A DNA stretch of 64,000 bases from Tethya wilhelma. Taxonomy: Eukaryota > Porifera > Demospongiae > Tethyida > Tethyidae. The position numbers and the translations under genes were made by a program. The notes under the pieces were generated by a model that saw nothing but the letters and a program-made list of their open reading frames with translations, did not search any database and was not told the origin of the DNA. Below are positions 59,317 to 64,000 of this stretch, one piece after another. The stretch lies in the NCBI GenBank assembly GCA_964030475.1, contig CAXIPT010000011.1, forward strand, positions 745,111-809,110, written 5' to 3'. Numbering within the stretch: the first letter of the stretch is position 1; each line of letters starts with the position of its first letter.

Positions 59317-59676
59317 CCTGGGAACAAGGCTTGGAGATATCTGTGTCTAAATCTAATCGAGTTACACAATTGATACCCTTACCAATTATACCTTTAGAAA
59401 ACCTTAACTTTGTCAGCATGCTTTGTGCCTTGGATACAGTATGCAGTCCACTTCCTGCTCAAGATCTAATATACGTACATGAATGTGGACAGCATATTTC
59501 TGTGTTTGTAAGTTTATACATAAATTTGTGTTCAGTCTCTGGATTGGCTGACTGGCTCGCTGGCTAGCCTCGTGACATACATACATACACATGCATACAT
59601 GCATGAAAAGTATGTGTTGTTCCCAATGCCTACAAATTGTACCTTCCTATTTCTCAGAGTAGTTAACTGGTGGCTA

Positions 59677-59758
<82 letters not shown>

Positions 59759-62700
59759 NAATTGTAGTTAACTTCTCATAACATACGTATATTTCGTACG
59801 TACTTGGCCTATAGAATAGTGGATGTTTATTTTCAAGTTAGTGTGAAATTATTAACAGCTTTTGCTTTCGATCCTCAATTGATATTAAATTTTGAATTTT
59901 CTTCCATCTTCAGACTTCTAAGATGTCACCTCGCAGGGATCCCATTGGTCAGGTAGCCGATAGAAATCAAGCACAGACTGAAAGACCACCACCATCAACT
60001 GTTGATTCGAATTCTCTGCCCACTGGTCAGTCGATGAAGTCACATGTCGCTCATGTGACTACTGGAGAGGAGGAAGGTATAAAGAAAGTAAAGGTTGTGA
60101 GAGGTCAAAGTTCGTCCGAGACTGTGAGTCGTAAACATGCCGATAGATATGCAGAATTGGAAGAAGAAGCGTACAAGGTAAGGCACGACATCATCATGAT
60201 GTCATTTATGCTATTTTTAAAACAATACTACCTATATTTAGACACATTCATTACATAATATGCTTTTCCCTCAGCACTTGGAGTGGCTGGAACAGGAATG
60301 CGAAACTTTCCTAAAAGGCCATACCCGATTCCGAGACAGTCCTGACGGAGCTAGCGTCATGAAAACACAACACGAACAGTTCCTCTCAAAAATCGACCCC
60401 ACTTGCGAACAGGTCAACGTCGTCTTGGAGTCACTGCGGCAACTGAAGCCAGAGACCCTCCCTCTGGCACCAGCAATCGATCAGCTCTGTTCAGTGGTTT
60501 CAGAACGTGTCCAAGGACGAAGGAATACGTTGAAGAGACGAGCAAACACACTCAAGATCTATGCCGATTTCTGCTCACTCTACAAAGAGGTAAGTGAGGC
60601 TACCGTAAATCTGGAAATTTGCACGTACATTAATGTATTCACGTTTTATTTTTCCGTGTTATCTATTTTTCGGTGTGTAGTGAAAGAAATAGACATATGA
60701 ACAGGTCGTTAATATATATATTGTTTACTTTAATTACTTTCACATTTTCGTTTTTTGTTGTAAGCTCGAACTGCGAAATATAAGCAGTAGCGAAAATTTC
60801 ATGTATTTGCCGAAAAGAATCAAATCTATACATTTACAGTGTCTATAATATTATATTGTCTGCATAAGCAGTCATGTGATTGTCACATGACTTACAACAT
60901 GTGTCTTTGTCGTTTCAGATTGATGCCAATCTTCAGACGTTAGACAACTACTTGGACAAACCGCTTCCAAAACTGGTCACCATGGATACGGCACAGGAAA
61001 TACTCGACCAATACAGACCACTAGTGGACAAAGTGAACGAAAGCTATCAAAAAGCCATGTCACTCGGTGAAAAATTTCTGGAAATCACTTCAGACATGTT
61101 ATCAGGTCGCGGGGGGCCAAAATTGTCCGTGGGGGACGCTTGTACCTCTGTGGCCGTTGATATGGGGGACCTTGAGGGGAGGTACCCGGATACCAAGGAG
61201 AGATGGACCGCCAGAGAGCTGGAGCTGACACAGAAGATTGACTGGCAGTCGTTCAAAGTGACCTGTGACCAGGTAGGAAATGGAATAGAAAGTAACTACT
61301 TATATGAAGGGGTTGTATATTTTGTTGAATACACGAGCTCCAATTATCACAATGTATGATGACAGCTTTTTCTGGCAAAATTTAAGCTGCATCTCTCTCT
61401 CTCTCTCTCTCTCATAGCTGTGTTCATGGTTGAAGGACTCGGCAGGTATGTTCCTCCAGAGTCGTGTGGACGTTGGTACCTCACTAGAGACTGCAGAAGA
61501 TCTCCTCATGGAACACCAAGAGTTTGAAATCAGAGCAAAGGTATCACATGACAGTCACATGACAGCTAAATCATGCCATTTGAGACATTGACTGTTTAAT
61601 CCCTTCGGTTTTTAATAGTATGAAAATCAATGATTAGTCGGTAAGGGGTGTCCACATTAACTAGCTAAAATTCTTCTATTCCCCAGCGTACTGCCTCTGA
61701 GGTCCAGTCTCTGCTGAGCAAGAGTGAGGAGATGCTTGGTGCCGGCCATTTTGCCTCCCCGGAGCTAAGAGACCGGGCGTACGATCTTCGAAAGCTACAT
61801 GGAAGCTTTGTCTCCAAGTTAGATGCTCGTAGAAAGACACTTGCAAGCTCTGTGCAGTTCTACCTTACAGCACAAGAGGTTATTTATTACATCATCATTA
61901 CATCATTTGATTGATTACATCATTGTTATTGTATTGTCTTGGGCATGGGATCCGGGATAGATGATTCAATGAATTATGTCATCATTACATCATTTCTAAT
62001 TTACTAATTGGATCAACACTAACACCAGTTCTCATGTCATGTGATATTTGGCACAGTATAGCATTTACCCGTCGGTCGCTATGGTAACTAAGTAGGAGCA
62101 TTCATTGTTGGTTACACGGCTCTCCAGCGTGATCAAAGCTTTCAAAGATGTGTCAGTACAAAGCAACATTGATTTAATGACATTACATACACTACATGAA
62201 CATCCCTTTTAGTTGGTAGGGTTAAAAGCCTCTGTCGACAAAACGAGACAAGATTGTAATGCTTATACTAACCTTGTAGCTTGCAGTACTGTTTGATAAA
62301 ACAAAGCTCTGTCAGTAGACTTGCAGTCTCGATCTCTGGTAGCGTGTCTGAAGAAGCTTATTAGTAGCTACATAGCTGTCTAGCTGTTTTACTACTAAAA
62401 GTGAGAAAAGAAGAAGATGCTGAGTTATTTCTGTTAGGCTGATTGTGTGAGTATTATATTCACTGCTACTATATATCTATAGTAGCTTACTGAATGAGTG
62501 TATATAAGTATTAAGTTTACAAGTATAGCTATAAAGTGTAGTTTGAAGAACTGTGGATAGTATTATATGTAAAAATAGAGACATTAACCTAAGGATAATG
62601 GATTGCTTGTTAAGGTACAATATACTGTATATTTAATAGAAAGGTATACTTTTAAATAAAACAAGCTGTAACCTCGTACCCAGGCTCTCTCCTTTGACCT

Positions 62701-64000
62701 TGCACTAACCATCAGTGTAAAGTTAAAGGAGAGAGCCTGGGTACGAGGCTAAAGAAACTGCACTGTCGTTCATGTATATTATGGATAGTACTCTACACAC
62801 ACACATACACATACACATATGCACAGTTGGAACGTGACATGGACAATGCCATTGAAGCCTGCAGTCGTGCCACACCAGTAGATCTCTCCACAAATCTCAA
62901 AATCACGAGCATCTCTACTCGTCTCACAAATCTCCAACACACAGCCAACAAACTTCTTGAAATTGTCGGGGGAAGCCCAATCCTTGGCGTCGATCAATCT
63001 CCAAAAAAATTCAGACAAAAGACAAAGAGAAGCGATTCTGCATCCGCCAGCGAACTATCCGTCAAACAAACTCTAGCAAGCTTGCAGAAATCTTTTTCGC
63101 AGTACAAGCAAGTGTTTGAGAAAAGACGTGTTTCTCCTTCTTCCTCTTTGCCGGGAAGTGGAACGACTTCCCCCCGTCCTAAAGTCGAATCTAGTGGAAC
63201 TACCGTTGCAAAATCGACCGGCAGTGGTGGTGCTGTTGGTAGGGAAAAGAGAACAGAATTCCCCACGAAGGAAACCGAGTCGAAGCGCCTCTCGGGCGGT
63301 AAAGATCGCTCGAGTGAAGGAACTGTTGTTTCTCCCAAGATCTCCCCCTATCACCGCTCAAGAACATACACAGATTTTCTACCTGGCAAGAAACAGACGA
63401 GCGAAGCTAACGCAGTGAGAAAGAAAGTAGCTGCTTTGAACAAGAAAGCCGACAAAGAAGACGAACGACCTCTTACCGATTTTTGTACGAGCTTTGGAGT
63501 GAGACCTCGAGCCCAAACGACAGATTCTGTTCCGCGATCGCTAGAAGTTGGCAGCCGGAGAAAGAGTGACAACAAGACTCCAACACCCTCACCTGCTAGA
63601 CTCTCTGATACAGCCAAGACTAAGAGTGTCGATTCGAAACAATCTGGTGACTCTTCCTCGTGGCCTAGAAACACCAAGAATACTGTTTCGGAGAGTTCTA
63701 CGCAACAGAGTGCAAAGATCAACACCGAGGATTTGAGTGCAAAGGTCATAGTTGAAAGTGAAGAGCCAGCAACAGAGGCCACACCAACTGCTGGATCGTC
63801 CTCGGTGCCTCTTCGACGGAAAAAGTCCAAGAGTTTGTCTCGCTCTGAACGAAGTGAGAAGATAGCAGCCATTAGAGCCTTGTTTGAGAGTGGAGATCTT
63901 GCTGCTGATCTTTCACTTAGCAGATCAAATACTTCTCCTTCTCACACTGCATCAACTGGTGTCAAGTCTGAATCACCTGGTGTCAAATCTCCAGCAAGAC
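58612..64000 (+). CDS. Spectrin-repeat protein, 3' end beyond the window
   Basis: Exons: 58612-59035, probably 59440-59507, 59914-60177, 60275-60589, 60919-61272, 61418-61540, 61687-61878, 62827 to the window end. The tentative exon at 59440 (VCSPLPAQDLIYVHECGQHI...) is required to reconcile phase. The N terminus (MAANTTSPFSPTLQETG...) is Ser/Gly/His-rich and disordered. From about residue 240 onward the protein is helical: HLEWLEQECETFLKGHTRFR, WLKDSAGMFLQSRVDVGTSL, AEDLLMEHQEFEIRAKRTAS, which follow the spectrin-repeat pattern seen in Trio/Kalirin/PLEKHG4 or CCDC141-type proteins. The last exon continues into a long Ser/Lys/Thr-rich tail with many SP and RRKSK motifs. No catalytic domain is visible, so a RhoGEF identity cannot be claimed. 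Likely a cytoskeletal scaffold. Confidence 0.65.
59258..59316. repeat. (GA)n microsatellite
   Basis: GA run followed directly by GCCTGGGAACAAGGCT, one of the dispersed CCTGGGAACGAGGCT-like motifs. Confidence 0.85.
59680..59758. repeat. (CT)n microsatellite ending at an N
   Basis: Pure CT run cut by the N at 59759, an assembly join inside the intron upstream of 59914. Confidence 0.9.
61879..62826 (+). other. Intron of the spectrin-repeat gene
   Basis: AT-rich, no exon supported. It contains ACATCATTACATCATT-type repeats (61887-61995) and the 26-bp-arm hairpin at 62670-62750. It ends in a CACATATGCACAG acceptor. Confidence 0.6.
62670..62750. repeat. Hairpin with CCTGGGTACGAGGCT terminus
   Basis: Arms 62670-62695 and 62725-62750 pair over 26 bases with one mismatch (AACCTCGTACCCAGGCTCTC against GAGAGCCTGGGTACGAGGCT). 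This is the clearest complete member of the dispersed motif family. Confidence 0.85.

Noticed and set aside
1..64000. CRISPR array, bacterial operon or prophage
   Set aside because: Repeats are simple tandem or foldback elements without unique spacers; genes are intron-split and animal in type.

Overview
The window is eukaryotic nuclear DNA from an animal. Genes are split into short coding exons with GT-AG introns, on both strands, in an AT-rich background. The gene set is metazoan: a Wnt-like ligand, two MPP-type MAGUK scaffolds, FAPP2/PLEKHA8, membrin/GOSR2, WAC, RWDD2 and TMEM177. Compact genes, short introns, sulfatase content and a BTB-BACK-TLDc protein suggest an early-branching marine invertebrate, most likely a sponge. 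That placement is inference; nothing here proves it. The sequence is a draft assembly, with single N characters (3464, 17946, 19370, 21134, 27435, 30808, 37415, 40027, 40278, 41627, 41967, 47219, 59759) and one 45-N gap (36186-36230), mostly in or beside microsatellites.

Layout. 149-1770 (+): TMEM177, 8 exons. 1955-3321 (+): unrecognised coiled-coil, Ser/Pro-rich protein, 9 exons. 5312-13686 (+): C-terminal half of membrin/GOSR2, with a 7 kb intron. 14497-22213 (+): divergent Wnt-like secreted protein. 22755-29901 (-): FAPP2-like lipid transfer protein (PH + GLTP), 11 exons, introns packed with MITEs. 30511-37950 (-): complete MAGUK, MPP-A (L27-L27-PDZ-SH3-GuK), 12 exons, with a frameshifted truncated sulfatase inside its last intron. 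39733-42662 (+ ends, - middle): a second MAGUK, MPP-B, whose central segment is inverted in the assembly. 43689-50685 (-): WAC-like WW-domain protein. 51609-56542 (+): BTB-BACK-TLDc protein. 56941-57971 (-): RWDD2-like. 58612 to the end (+): spectrin-repeat protein, cut by the window edge.

Organisation. Three head-to-head pairs (MPP-A/MPP-B, WAC/BTB-TLDc, RWDD2/spectrin-repeat gene) face short shared 5' regions. Convergent 3' ends alternate with them. Functional themes are housekeeping trafficking (GOSR2 SNARE, FAPP2 Golgi glucosylceramide transfer), mitochondrial biogenesis (TMEM177), cell polarity scaffolding (the MPPs), signalling (Wnt) and transcription-coupled ubiquitination (WAC).

The most unusual signal is in the non-coding DNA. 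Microsatellites repeatedly form the splice sites themselves: (GT)n donors, and (CT)n or (CA)n tracts ending in the acceptor AG. A GTGAGGGT minisatellite begins exactly at three donors. Several foldback MITE families, two of them with long perfect hairpins, fill the introns. No CRISPR, prokaryotic operon, intact tRNA or rRNA was seen. Exon boundaries were read by eye from frame continuity, phase and GT/AG, and there is no transcript evidence.
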